Shown piece by piece: positions 36,266-46,870 of a DNA stretch of 64,000 bases. The stretch covers positions 2,836,147 to 2,900,146 of the forward strand of contig JAQFVV010006311.1 of the NCBI GenBank assembly GCA_028023455.1. The letters run 5' to 3'. The stretch comes from Epiperipatus broadwayi. Taxonomy: Eukaryota; Onychophora; Udeonychophora; Euonychophora; Peripatidae. The notes below the pieces were generated by a model, which saw only the letters and a program-made list of their open reading frames with translations, was not told where the DNA came from and ran no database searches. Position 1 is the stretch's first letter, and every line of letters begins with the position of its first letter. Both the position numbers and the translations under genes were made by a program.

Positions 36266-36924
36266 TATATGTGTGTGTGTGCACGTGCATTTACACAATA
36301 ATCTGCACATTATGTACAAAATATTTTTTACTTTGTGATTTATAGTTATGTACTCACTTAAATTAAAAATAAGTTTAATATTAAGTAGAAAATTATAAAT
36401 AATAATTATATGTTAAAAAAGTAAGTTAATAAAATATATTTGAGCATTTAGAAAGAAATAGGCCAAGGTTATAAATAAATATATATTTTTGATCTATATT
36501 TACTTTTTTTGTTGTTGATAATATTGTATTTTTTTTTTTTGTGAGTTAAAGGTTTAAACTGTATGTGCTTGTATAAATTCTGAGAAATTCAATTTATTAA
36601 AATAAAATCTTAAACAAATTATATACATTATTGTATGTAAAAGAAAGGTAATATTTGTTAATATTCCACAAATTGTACTTTAAATTTTATAATCTGATGT
36701 GATGAGCAATATTTTATACAGCCAGCTGAATGAAAATGATTGCTCATATCAGGACTAAGATATTTGTTTAAACAAATAAAAAATGGAAATGAAATATAAA
36801 ATTAATAATGCAAAATTACTTTTTGAATTTGGATAATATTAATTTAAAGTTGTAATTAATAATTTGTTAAGTGCATATTCATTATGTAAATACTATATAT
36901 TAAGGCTATAACCTTAATACTATG

Positions 36925-37018
36925 CGCGTAGATGTGACAGTAGGAACCTCTACAAATCTTTTCTTTTAAAGTCAATTTTGTATTAAGATTTGTAGAGGTC
37001 TCTACTGTCACATCTAGG
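36925..37018. repeat. Small fold-back
   Basis: TAGATGTGACAGTAG plus CCTCTACAAATCTT on the left is mirrored by AAGATTTGTAGAGG plus CTACTGTCACATCTA on the right, with a ~27-nt loop. A LINE RT fragment starts immediately downstream. Confidence 0.85.
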
Positions 37019-37710
37019 CACATTGTATCAATTAGGGGATATAGAATCAGTTAAGGTTAAAAATGCAGTGGGACTAAGGCAAGGATGCCCTATGTCACCT
37101 ATTTTGTTTTTGTTGTATTTGAGTGAAATGGAGAGAGCAATAGAAAGACTAGGAAGAGGGATAGAGATACTGTTAATAGGTGGCAAGGGAGAATATAGTT
37201 TGTCGGGTCTTTTTTTGTGGATGATGTCTTTTTGGGTGCAGAAAGAAGAGAAGATGTGGAAGCTATATTGAGAACATGTGCAAGGGTGGGTAAAGAGATG
37301 GGGATTAAATTTAGTGAAGAAAAATCAAACTATGATGATGGTTAATACTGGGGAAAGAGAAGATGTAGAATTTGTATTGGGGAATATAAAGTTAAATGTG
37401 GTGAATAGATATAACTATTTGGGAATCTTCTTAAGTAACCAGAGAAATTGCTTGGATGAATGGGAGAAAAAATTGATAAATGAAGCAAAGAAAAGAAAGG
37501 GATTGATAAAGAAATTAACAGTGTTTTCATATAATAAATATGATGTAGCTAGAATTGTATGGAAGGGAGTTGTAGTAGCAGGGTTAACATATGGTAATGA
37601 TGCTTATGTGTTAGTAAAGGGGTATTAGATTATTTAGAAAAAGTACGAAGGGAAGTAGGAAGACATGCATTAGATGCAGATGTATGGACAGCAAAGGTCG
37701 TTTTGTCTCT
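37019..37710 (+). pseudogene. Non-LTR LINE reverse transcriptase fragment
   Basis: 37023-37271 reads VGLRQGCPMSPILFLLYLSE, the LINE RT motif, then MERAIERLGRGIEILL. After frameshifts near the (F)VDD site (37200-37230), 37278-37628 gives WGLNLVKKNQTMMMV and NRYNYLGIFLS, followed by a thumb-like helical region to about 37700. The GLRQGC type differs from the GVSQGS-type element in intron 5. 5' and 3' parts are absent. Clade not determined. Confidence 0.78.
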
Positions 37711-37904
37711 TTTAACAGTTTGAGCAAGCATAAGAAATGGTGATCATGTGATGTGCATAATAGGATAGTGGTGGCTATGGTTATTAAAGAACCAAAAACA
37801 TCAAAATATATAGGTACTGAACTGAGTTCAGACCTATTTGACTATATAAGCTAATGAGTTTCAATTGAAAATATTATGGTGTTTTAATTTAAGTCTCATA
37901 GTTT

Positions 37905-38075
37905 TGTAGTAAGGCTCCTCACTGATGAAGGCCACTAGCCAGAAACTAGTCTGGGGATATTGGATGAGTAGGCACTAGATGGGAATTTTATGCACAAGCC
38001 TTCTGGCATCCATTGATTACTCTGGCTTGCACTGAGTGGCAATACGTATAGAGTGTTTTGCCTGTTTTAATAGAT
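37905..38075 (+). repeat. Family B hammerhead repeat copy
   Basis: It runs from GGCTCCTCACTGATGAAGGCC through AGGCACTAGATGGGAATTTT to GAGTGTTTTGCCTG. A family B end (AGTGATCATGTGATG-like) also lies upstream at 37728-37756. No clear target duplication seen. Confidence 0.75.
37916..37957 (+). ncRNA. Hammerhead ribozyme motif (family B, best stem I)
   Basis: Stem I TCCTCA/TGGGGA (6 bp, one G-U), CTGATGA, stem II GGC/GCC with loop CACTA, GAAA, stem III AC/GT, cleavage base C at 37951. The core is complete except for an A-A in place of the usual G-C at 10.1-11.1. Confidence 0.62.
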
Positions 38076-39673
38076 TAATCTTACCGAAAAATATTAGATA
38101 AGGTTATACGACCAACCACTGAATTGAAATGATGTCAGATAGTTTATTATAGAAAGCATTATAGTTAATTTCTCAACAAATAAGGCACCAGATGTGTTGT
38201 GTTTGATAGATACTTGCTTACTTCATAACATTAAAAATCTGCCTTGTTGCATTCTGAAGTCTCATAGAGAAAAAAGATGTGAAACAGATTTTGAAAACAA
38301 ATCATTAGTTTGAGGATTAAAAATGCATAGATATTTTTGGACAACTAAAAACAGTCCAGTGATTACCTAAAGCAGAATTCAAACAAGTGGTGTTTCTATT
38401 CATGTCATGAAATTCCATACTTAATACTATCAAGCTTTGAAAAATATAAAAATTGTAAACAGTACAAAACACAAAAAGACAACTCAATTAAGGAATCATT
38501 GAAATCATATTTTTTATCTAACTAACAGTGATTATTTAAGTGACTAAATTATTTAGTGACTATCAGCTTGCACAGAATCCTAATTATAGCTTTGTTTAAT
38601 TTATATATAAAATCACTTCCATAAATAGATGTTGTCACATAGAAATAATAATTATGATTTATCTAGTTAATAATCATTAAAATGTGTTTTTTTTATTATA
38701 AGAACTAACAACTATATAACAATAATACTCTTAATGATTTCCAATGTTTTTGCTATGGACTATCTTCACAAACACATGGCTTATGGTATCACTTAAATTT
38801 TCAAGAAAAATTTTAAATGGAGTCAATTATAATAATGCACACAATATAAACTGTATCATTTTTTTAATGTGAATTTTTTTTTACAAAAATATTGATAATA
38901 TTAAAAGTAGCATCAATAACAATATCAAGTCTATTTATATAAAATATTCTTAAATTAATAGTCAATGTAACTTTTAATACTGTTTTGTTGGTAAATGCTT
39001 TATAACTAGGAATAGGATAAGTGCCAATTCATAAGTAATCATTGAGATGTTATAATAATAATAACAATAACTGAATGGCTTTTTGCTTGAAAGTTCATAG
39101 GAAATTCAAGAACCAGAAGTGAGGTTTGGGATATGAACCATGGATTTTAAGTTCTAGAAGCAAAGTTGTTAAAAATAATTTTGAGTGTATCAAGCCCTGG
39201 TGATCATATTGGAAAGTGTTGATGACTATCAAGGTGGCCATGGTATAGGATTGGAGATCACTGGTTCAAATTAATAATATTTATCAAACTCTCACTTGTA
39301 AATATGCTAAACAATGTTTTTTCTTTTTTATTTAAATAGCAGCAAATTTTTTTATTTTGTTTTACTTATAAATGCATTGAATTTTTTTTCTTTTTAATTA
39401 AAACAATAGCAACAAAATATTTTTTGTTTTTATTCTTTTTATTTACATTAATTTTCACCTCTACATATTGAAGAAAGAAATCAGTTTTTATTTATTGTTC
39501 TATTTTGTAATTTACATTTTTTTAATAAAATATTTTTGTAATTAAGTAATAATTATTTAATCTCATTTAAACCTTCAATGATTACAATTGAATTATTTAT
39601 AACCACAAATTGTCTTCTTATGTAGCAATAAATAATTTATTTTACATTTACTCATCTATATTTTTATTTGCAG

Positions 39674-39737
39674 TTTTTTATAAGCAGGGCGTTAAACATT
39701 CCTCACAACAGAATAAAATTGAAAGTAAAAAGACTTG
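39674..39737 (+). CDS. XDH/AOX: XDH/AOX exon 5 of window
   Basis: A 64-nt exon between TTTGCAG (ends 39673) and G|GTAAGT (39738), phase 0 in and phase 1 out. It encodes FFISRALNIPHNRIKLKVKR and LG, matching the family's FVAKMLGVPANRIVVRVKRMGG. It follows a 20.7 kb intron. It is too short to show up as an ORF, but the splice sites and phase fit exons 4 and 6. Confidence 0.93.
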
Positions 39738-40318
39738 GTAAGTAGTATCTCATTTTTATATGCTTTATAATAGCATTAAAGTAAAAATAATATACATCAA
39801 AATTAATATGAAAAATGTAAAAATAAAATGATCATAGTATTACGGTATTATATTTAATATTTAAAAATAAATACTAACAAAATAGTTAGTGAAAATAAAA
39901 GAATAATAAAATGAACAATATTTTTTTAAAAAAATAATAATTGAAAAAGCTTATTTTATAATCACAGAGATTAATGTTGAAATAAAAATTTCAATTCATT
40001 TGTGAAATTGACATAGCTTATAGAATTCAAGAAAACAGAAAAAATAATTAGAAATTGTGAAGAGGGGAAATGAAAAAGTAATTATAAAATATCATATAAA
40101 GTGTAATGGGAGATAAAGATTCCTGGATCAATTTTAGCTGAGTAAAGTAAAAAAATTCTGAATCTGATTATGTGAAGGAAATATTATGCATAATCTGTCA
40201 TTTAGGTACCCAAACAGCTCATGAAATTCTGAGCAGATTAAAATGATTTTATATAAAAAGGATTTGATTATATTACAGAAAACTAATTCCAACAAAACTA
40301 TAATTTGAATGGAAATAT

Positions 40319-40652
40319 ATTAAATTTATTAAGTGCAAACAGATGATAGTAATAACGTGAAAGGCTAAAACCTTCAACAGATACACTTTTAAAATGCATA
40401 AGTGACAGTCAATCAGATCTAATAATGACTGCACGTGGAACTCTTAATTCTAAAACACAAGTTCGAAATGCTTGAGTCTGGCTTATTTATAAATAAATTT
40501 AAGTAGAAAAGAAGGTGTGTCCTATCTTTTTCTCGTAGTTCTGACTTGTGTTTTAGAATTGAGTTCCACGTGCAGTCATTATTACATCTGATTGGCTGTC
40601 ACATAAACATTTTTAAAACATATCTGTTGAAGGTTTTAACCTTTCATGTTAT
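40319..40652. mobile_element. Fold-back element with ~17-18 bp target duplication
   Basis: The arms (about 40350-40460 and 40545-40652) are inverted repeats ending GGCTAAAACCTTCAACAGAT / ATCTGTTGAAGGTTTTAACC. Flanks TAATTTGAATGGAAATAT (40301-40318) and TAATTTCAATGGAAATAT (40653-40670) differ at one base. No coding. Confidence 0.78.
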
Positions 40653-41590
40653 TAATTTCAATGGAAATATGCATACATAAAAAATAAAGGGTTAGAAAAA
40701 AATTAAAAACTGATTTTGCAATAATATTATATCTTTTCTTTTTGTATATAAACAGTTAATATTAACAATGATAAGCCACAATTCTTATAATCATGTGAGA
40801 AATCAGTTTTTACTGGTATAAGTTATAAACAATATCTACAAACAACACTAGATTCAGTTTATGGCTAGTAAATTGAATGCATATATATTTTTTCCCATTT
40901 ATATAAATTTCTTAGAGCACCAAAGGACAATTTTATTTAAACCCTTTTGATACTTTCTAATTGCAATATCAATATTGTTATTGACACTCATAATAATAGT
41001 ATCATCTGAAAATCATTCAATATTACTCTTTTCTAAGCCATTTATAAATATGAAGAATAATAATGCACTTAATATCGATCTTTAAGAAACTCCATATATA
41101 TATATATTTGCTCATTTCTCAGTACATTTGATATTTTTGATACAACATATCTATTATTTAAATAATTTATGAATAATCTGAGCAGTTTCTCTCTAATTGC
41201 ACAATTTTTTAAATTATGAATCAATTTTTTATGTTCAATTATATCAAATACTTTATAAAAATCTAAAAAAAAAATATTCTTATGTATATTTTATCATTTA
41301 ATGCACTAAAATTCTCCAATAATATATTCATATTTTTTTTTCTATGAATACATATTGGTTTTTATTAAAAAAGTTATTTCTATTTAATTTTTTTTTTTTT
41401 TTATAATTTTATGAATGTAAATTTCTATTATTTTAGGACTTGAAGGAAGAATAGACATAGCTCTATAGTTATCAAAATTATTTTTATTACCGGATTTAAA
41501 AATTATTTTAATATAGATATTTTTAATAATGTAGGAAATTCACTACTGGGTATTATTTTATTGACCTTATAAATTACAATATCTGGTAGT

Positions 41591-41896
41591 AATATAGAGT
41601 TCATACCAATAGCTCAAACAATCTCTTAATTGATAAGTGCGGTATGAGAAAATATTTAAAATCTCTATCCAGAACCTTCCCATCTCCAGATCAATTGGTT
41701 TCAAGCTTATGGGTCATGTCAGTGGAGAGCTAAAATATTCGGACACTAGATCTAAAATATCAACTCAAAACCCAGCATTTATTTCATATGTAATATTTAA
41801 GTAGTTTGAGCTATTGGTACACTCTCTGTATTACATTTTTGTAAATACAAGCTTATAAAAGTAATGTCACGTTATATATGACTTGCTTTTTTGATT
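41591..41896. mobile_element. Family A element, solo copy with 13-bp target duplication
   Basis: AATATCTGGTAGT flanks it at 41578-41590 and 41897-41909. It starts TTCATACCAATAGCTCAAAC, passes the hammerhead block and CGGACACTAGATCTAAAATAT, and ends with the inverted arm GAGCTATTGGTAC... to TATATGACTTGC. It lacks the middle third of the array unit. Since it interrupts a LINE RT reading, the insertion boundaries are firm. Confidence 0.85.
41683..41728 (-). ncRNA. Decayed hammerhead motif of the family A solo copy
   Basis: Stem I (TCTCCA/TGGAGA), CTGAC and GAAACC remain in order, but stem II is mismatched and the stretch before the cleavage site reads TTGATC, so it is probably inactive. Confidence 0.5.
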
Positions 41897-43129
41897 AATA
41901 TCTGGTAGTGTATTGACATTAATTTTGATATCTGTCATTTTTATTTTATTTGTATTCAAACTTACATTATCTCTACATTCTCTTCTTACTTCATATAATT
42001 CCTCTTCATTTAAATTTAGTATTAATATTGAATGAAGTTGACTATTATATGCTTTTGAAATATTAGTAACACGATTATATTTTTTATTTTATTAATTCTT
42101 TTTAAAAATATAGAATTAAATGAAAAAAAATCTATACTAAAATGTTTTTTTTTTTACATCTTCATCGTTTATAGAATTGAATTTTCTTACTAATATTTTA
42201 TTTATGTTTTTTTTAAATATTTTTTTTTATGTTTCCTTTATTTTCACTATTTTTTTATATATATAAAACAATCTTAACTCTGCTCTTACAATAGAATTAT
42301 TTTTATTTTTTAGTGCCTTTTATTTAAAAAATAAATCATGATTTTGTTAATTTTTTAAAAATATTTTTTCCATTTTTTTTTCTTGTATTAATTTTAATAT
42401 TTCTTTTATTTATCCAATTTACTTGGCACTTTCTATTATTTTTTTAAATCATAATGACTACTAGTGACTTTTTATATGTCTTTGAAAATTTATTGTCATT
42501 AATTTTTTTGAATTCATTCCAATCACTTTTTTATAGAAATTTTTTAATTAGTTTATTATTATACAATATCACTATATTTTCAACTATTTCTGATGTAATA
42601 TTATCATATATATATTTTTGTATGAGAAAGTACATCATAATTAGCTAGATTTTTTATGTAAATCAATATTCATATCCACTACTAATATTGCTTTATTGTT
42701 AATTTGTCTAAAACATTTTAACCATTACTTTATCTATAAACATTCTATAATTATTATCTGGTGGTCAGTATATTAATAAGATAACTTTTTTGTTATAAAT
42801 GTATGTACATAAACTAATTATGCATACTTCTCCCCTTACATTTTTTGAAATATTAATTTAGTATATCATTATTTCTAACATATAAAATCAAATCTTAAAT
42901 ATGATATATATAACTATATATTTATAAGCATTCTTAGTCAAATATAATAATCAAATCTGCATTCAATTTATAATGATCATGTTTATCTAAAAATCATTTA
43001 ATATATAAAAGTACAAAACTTTTCATGATATTAAAACATTTTCTTCCATTTGCATTTTTATGTATAAAGATTCACAATATTTTTTCATTATTTTATTTTT
43101 TTGACAGATATTATTTTCACAATTTATTT

Positions 43130-43725
43130 TATATCCTGTATCCATAAATTGCATTATCATCATTATCATTATCAGTCCACTGCAGGGATGAAGGTCTCTC
43201 CAAGTTCAATCCATTTTCTCCTATCTTTCGCTTCTCTTCATCCTATCACCCCTGCACACTTTCTTATTTCATCCATTCATCTCACATATGGTCTTTTTCT
43301 GGTCTTTTGCAATCTGTTGGAATCCAGTTTAAAGATTTCAATTGTCCATCCACAATCATCTTTTCTAGAAATATGTCCAGCCCAACTCCACTTCAGTCTT
43401 TTAATTTTTTTAATGAGGTTAGTAACACCTGTTTGTTCTCTTACCCATATATTGTGTTTTCAATTTCTTCTTGTTACTCCTAAAACATGCATCTCTCCTT
43501 ACTTCTTTGAATGATTTGAAGTCTCTACATTGCTCTTCTATTAAGTGTCAAAGTCTCAGATCCATAAATAAGAACTGGTAAAACAGATTTATTAAAAACT
43601 TTCCTTTTTAAACATATAGGTATATTTCCTTTTAGTATCAAGTTATTTCTACCAAAAGCACTCCAACCAAGTTTAATTCTATGATTAATTTCATCCATTA
43701 TGTTCACTCCATATGTTCTTGTTGT
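43130..43725 (-). mobile_element. RTE LINE 3' end
   Basis: On the - strand 43525-43707 reads MDEINHRIKLGWSAFGRNNL...PICLKRKVFNKSVLPVLIYG and SETLTL, the RTE RT C-terminus. It continues to a 3' end near 43150 that carries GAGACCTTCATCCCTGCAGT and simple ATGATA-type repeats, as RTE elements do. Confidence 0.82.
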
Positions 43726-43926
43726 TGCAGCTGATATTAACTCTGTGATTATTCATATAGCATACAAACATGGATGGACTGCCCATCAACATGCATTAGC
43801 CAGCATGGTGAGTTTATTGGCTTTTTACTGCTGAGTTTCAGATCAGGAAACAACAGGGTCTTTCTTCAAATTGCATAAATAAAGATATATGGCTTTTTTG
43901 CTCTCGGGTTCATAAGAAGTTTGAGC

Positions 43927-44002
43927 TCCAGACCTGTGAATGCCAGAATTGATCCTAGGACCTCCCGATCCCAAATCGGATGCTCTATCAACTGTGCCAA
44001 AC
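43927..44002 (-). tRNA. tRNA-derived sequence (SINE or tRNA pseudogene, Pro-TGG-like)
   Basis: On the - strand TGGCACAGTTGATAGAGC fits an A box. An anticodon arm (CCGA/TCGG with 7-nt loop TTTGGGA) would give anticodon TGG, and AGGATCAATTCTGG is a weak B box. The acceptor stem does not close, so it is not a working tRNA. The overlapping reading frame SLAQLIEHPIWDREVLGSI is the usual spurious translation of such SINEs. Confidence 0.6.
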
Positions 44003-45191
44003 TGCATAGATTATTGCGTAAATGATACAATTTATTAAAAAATTGAAATAAATGACTCATGGATTGAGTTTTAAGTGGTATTATAATATCATTGTTTATA
44101 TGCATTATGGAAACAATATAAACAATAAGCAAAATAAGAAATTATATATTATTGCATATAAAAGATATATTTATGATACAATATTAATTGGAAATAAAAA
44201 AAAATATTAATTTTACAGAGTTCACAGTAAGTATGGTAAGTAATTTACTAAAGAAGAGTTTAACAATTCAATAATTTTTTTGGATAAGATAATATATATG
44301 AACAATAATGAATTTATAATAATAAAACAAGATATTTTAACATTTTTGCATAAGAAATGTAGCAAAAGTTTAATCATATAACCATTCTATTAAAAATTGG
44401 CTGCAATTAAGAATATTAACATGAGAGACAGTAAAAAAATTTCTTTTTACACATTATTTATACAGGCATTGATTTTATTTTATTTTACATTGTCTTTTTG
44501 TTTTTTGGAATGATCTCTTCCATTCCTTTTTGAGTAACTTGTTTTTTCCTTTTAAAACAAGCAGCTTCTATGTGACCAATGTACCAACAATTTCTTATAC
44601 CAAAGATATATTATTAAATAAATAAATTATATAATGTTTAATAATAATAATGAATATAAAAATGATGACAAAAAGATGACTTGAATGAAAATATATTGAG
44701 AAAAAATTATATAATAAAATAAAAAAATAAAAGGTTAGTTAGAAGTTCTAATTTAATTAAAGTTTTTATGAAAAAATATCACACACAACCATCAATAAAT
44801 AAGAACTTTTAAAATAAAGATTAAGCATCTAAAATAAATATATTTTATTTTAACCATTATGGAATTGCATTTTTGGTGAATAATATTGGGTGATTAATCA
44901 AACTCAAGATCAAAATTAATGTTAATTTGAACCTGAATGTTTTGTGAAGATCTGATATTCTACATTCTTTTTTTTTTTGATAATAGTTTTATGTACAGAG
45001 CATTTTATACAAATCTATGCAGATTATTTTGCTTGACTTCAGTTTAAATGAAAGTATTTATTATAACAAGTGATTTTGCATATTAGATTTTTCAAAAAAT
45101 ATTGTTCACTGCCAAAACAGATTTTATTGAAGTGGAATCAAAGGAAGAAAAATGCTTTGGGTTTAATAAATTTTTTCTATATTAATATTAT

Positions 45192-45636
45192 TCACTCTAT
45201 ATCAGCCTTTTATAGCTACTGTACATGTGCTTTAATGAGTGTTAAATAATAAATGAATACTTTTCAGTGCCCATACAAGATATAGCATTTAAGAAAGAAT
45301 AAAATGAATCCACTTATTCTTTCCAAACCCAAATGTTTATATATGGGCAAATCTTAAGTACTGGCAAATAAAGCATGAAGATAGATCATTCACTTTAAAT
45401 TACGGTTCGCGTTGTCTGACTTAATGACATCGATGAAATTACTTAGAATTTACTTAAACGTCACTTTCAAACGAAACTCAAACATATGTAAACAAGCATC
45501 TATTTTTATAGATTCATTTATTATAGTATTCATTTATTATTTAACACTCATTAAAGTGCATGTACAGTAGCTGTAAAAGGCTGATATTTAGTGAATTACA
45601 ATTATAAACATCGCGCTATAAAAATAGATGCTTGTT
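45192..45636. mobile_element. Fold-back element with 14-bp target duplication
   Basis: TATATTAATATTAT lies at 45178-45191 and 45637-45650. Inside, 45195-45265 is the inverse of 45520-45600 (GTTAAATAATAAATGAATAC / GTATTCATTTATTATTTAAC), and AAACAAGCATCTATTTTTATA recurs inverted at the 3' edge. No coding, no hammerhead core. Confidence 0.75.
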
Positions 45637-46800
45637 TATATTAATATTATGAAAAAGAAAATGGTTGTAGGGAAATAATGGAATTATAAGGATCATTTAA
45701 AAATGGAATAGTTAATTATGGCAACAGAGTTATTAGATATTTAACAATATATTTACAGAAGTTATTGATTTTATCTAAGAAGCATTCTGGATTCATTATT
45801 GTGTTTATGTATTTGCAGTTTTCTGAACCATATTTGTCACAAATACTCATTAAAATCAATAAAACATTAGGAGACAAAAGCTATCTTTTTAAAGTGGTAG
45901 GTCTCATGAGGTATTGCTCATTAGAAAACAAATCATACTATATATACTACAAGGTTTATTAAATAAAATATGTTGATATAATCATGAATTAAATCTGACT
46001 TATAGAACGTTATAAAGAGCAGTTGCCATGCTTGTTTTACAGCAATGTTTTTAATTTCTTTTTATATTTTTTAAATTGGAAATTTTTTTTAAAATGATTT
46101 AAATTTTTATTTTTAGGTTGTAAAAATAGTATTATTAAAACTAGTTTTTTGTAACAACATATGTGACATGGTTTATTAATGATTATTTATACAGAAACAT
46201 GAATTTCAGAATTACTTTTAGATGAGTTTTACTGTGATGAAATAAAAGAAGAATGAATATTCTTTATATATTGTCCATGTTGGCTTATCCTGGCTTCTAT
46301 TATTTTAAGGTAGTGTCCGGATGGCCAAAGTTAAATGAAATATTAAAATGAAGCAATAATAGCTGCTGGGTGTTTTTTTTTTGAAAACTGTCATCATCAG
46401 TATGGTATTAATATAATCAAACTGATAATATTTTTAATTTTAACCTGAATAAAGGCAAAGGTCGAATAAAATAATTAATTTTTAAATGATAAATAATTAT
46501 ATATATTTACACCCACATACACGTATATGTATATATAGACCATTATAATTTATATGGTAAAAATAATTTATAAAGAATTAAAAAGAAAGTCTTTTCGATG
46601 TATTATTATACATATTTATATAATTAAATTTTTTTCATGTGTGTGAGTTTTATTTGGAGCAAATAATTGGATGATCTAAAAAGAGGGCAGAAAATATATA
46701 GAGTATTCTGAGTTGTGATTTTGGAGAATAATTTTAAAAAAATATATTGTGTGACTGACTATTGAGTAAAATGTTATATATATATGATTTTGCAATTTAG

Positions 46801-46870
46801 GTGGAAGTTATGGTGCAAAATCTACTGCTCCTAATATGATAGCTTTACCAGCAGCTTTGGCTAGTTTAAA
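46801..46870 (+). CDS. XDH/AOX: XDH/AOX exon 6 of window (Moco loop GGSYGAKS)
   Basis: A 70-nt exon between TTGCAATTTAG and AA|GTAAGT, phase 1 in and phase 2 out. With the split glycine it reads GGSYGAKSTAPNMIALPAAL and then ASLK. It aligns to XDH GGGFGGKETRSTVV...ALAAYK. Phe798 (stacks on substrate) is Tyr and Glu802 (purine recognition and catalysis) is Ser. This is the best evidence in the window for an AOX-like rather than xanthine-oxidising enzyme. Confidence 0.94.

Larger units (their letters stand above)
18981..39673 (+). other. Intron 4
   Basis: A 20.7 kb intron made largely of repeats: microsatellites, a Penelope-like element, a nested RTE/Gypsy/retroposon complex, fold-backs, a LINE RT fragment and a family B copy. 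From 24031 to about 27770, and from 38080 to 39673, I see AT-rich DNA without a recognisable element. Confidence 0.8.
40900..42660 (-). pseudogene. CR1/Jockey-like LINE reverse transcriptase remnant
   Basis: Read on the - strand: NYRAMSILPSSPKIIEI (41400-41500), DFYKVFDIIEHKKLIHNLKN (catalytic-Asp region, ~41200-41290), GVS.RSILSALLFFIFINGL (~41050-41100) and FSDDTIIM at the FADD box (~41000). At least two stop codons fall within these motifs. The family A element at 41591-41896 is inserted into its 5' side. Confidence 0.82.
39738..46800 (+). other. Intron 5
   Basis: Holds two fold-back elements (40319-40652, 45192-45636), a CR1/Jockey-like LINE remnant with a family A insertion, an RTE 3' fragment and a tRNA-derived sequence. 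The stretches 39738-40300, 44140-45170 and 45660-46800 show nothing recognisable. Confidence 0.78.

Noticed and set aside
39100-39260. Possible tRNA-derived SINE (GGTTCAAATTA box, CATGGTATAGGATTGG)
   Set aside because: Only a partial B box fits; no stems close and there is no clear A box or flanking duplication.
43866-44132. 88-codon ORF containing SLAQLIEHPIWDREVLGSI
   Set aside because: This is the well-known spurious translation of tRNA-derived SINEs, not a gene.
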